Shown here piece by piece: positions 63,957 to 64,000 of a stretch of DNA of 64,000 bases. Numbering within the stretch: the stretch's first letter is position 1; the number at the start of each line of letters is the position of its first letter. The translations under genes and the position numbers were made by a program. Origin of the DNA: Granulosicoccus sp047634635 (GTDB lineage Bacteria; Pseudomonadota; Gammaproteobacteria; Granulosicoccales; Granulosicoccaceae); assembly GCA_047634635.1 (NCBI GenBank), contig JBLIIE010000006.1:1-64000 (forward strand), given 5' to 3'. The notes below the pieces were generated by a model. It had not been told where the DNA came from and did not search any database. It saw only the letters and a program-made list of their open reading frames with translations.

Positions 63957-64000
63957 ATGCCCTCACAAACACTGACGGTGTTGTTTGCCGATCTTGCAGG
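63957..64000 (+). CDS. Class III adenylate/guanylate cyclase, N-terminal fragment (cut by window edge)
   Basis: Only 14 complete codons are present, reading MPSQTLTVLFADLA. The motif TVLFADLAG is the opening strand of class III nucleotide cyclases, with the metal-binding Asp. It starts five bases after the CRP-like gene, which makes a cyclase the natural partner. The rest lies outside the window. Confidence 0.65.
   Translation, partial: MPSQTLTVLFADLA

Overview
The window looks like the chromosome of a marine gammaproteobacterium. This is an inference from gene content: a retinal/beta-carotene cassette with a type 2 IPP isomerase, a tripartite tricarboxylate transporter, a complete type VI secretion system (T6SS) and large secreted c-type cytochromes. 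A Granulosicoccus-like lineage would fit, but no 16S or other marker gene is present to prove it. No tRNA, rRNA, CRISPR array, transposase or phage gene was recognised.

Layout. (1) 1-4188, + strand: crtI (3' end only), crtB, crtY, blh and fni, with overlapping or abutting ends. This is the retinal-making operon that normally serves a proteorhodopsin; no rhodopsin gene lies inside the window. (2) 4254-11.2 kb, mixed strands: a CHASE-GGDEF-EAL c-di-GMP protein, a decayed urea carboxylase/allophanate hydrolase remnant with in-frame stops, an NlpC/P60-like lipoprotein, a TauE/SafE permease and a DUF2799 lipoprotein. (3) 11.3-19.2 kb, + strand: an NTF2-FMO flavin monooxygenase, a phytanoyl-CoA dioxygenase family protein, a GluR0-like ligand-gated potassium channel and a TctC-TctB-TctA transporter. 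(4) 19.3-20.1 kb: a secreted hypothetical protein on the minus strand and a very small + strand ORF with a zinc-knuckle-like Cys/His pattern and its own terminator.

(5) 20.2-44.1 kb: the T6SS. A minus-strand operon (tagH, tssJ, tssK, tssL, tssM, tagF, pppA, a lipoprotein, a TPR protein) and a plus-strand operon (tssA, tssB, tssC, hcp, tagJ, tssE, tssF, tssG, clpV) diverge from a control region at 32523-32733. All thirteen core functions are present once VgrG of the next block is counted. The Ser/Thr phosphatase, TagF and FHA protein suggest post-translational control, but no PpkA kinase is encoded here. (6) 44.1-54.2 kb, minus strand: a VgrG island reading lipoprotein, VgrG, DUF2169-pentapeptide protein, long pentapeptide protein, DUF3540, DUF4150 (PAAR-like), then a frameshifted beta-propeller lipoprotein. 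No recognisable toxin/immunity pair is present.

(7) 54.7-63.2 kb, + strand: two tandem paralogous secreted proteins, each with two CxxCH heme sites, calcium-binding repeats and a glycine-rich C-terminal membrane tail, then a predicted outer-membrane beta-barrel and a lipoprotein with three CxxCH sites. The last three genes are translationally overlapped. This set is the best candidate for an undescribed system, possibly a cell-surface redox assembly. (8) 63.3-64 kb: a CRP-type regulator followed by the first codons of a class III adenylate/guanylate cyclase, that is, a cAMP signalling pair next to the cytochrome block.
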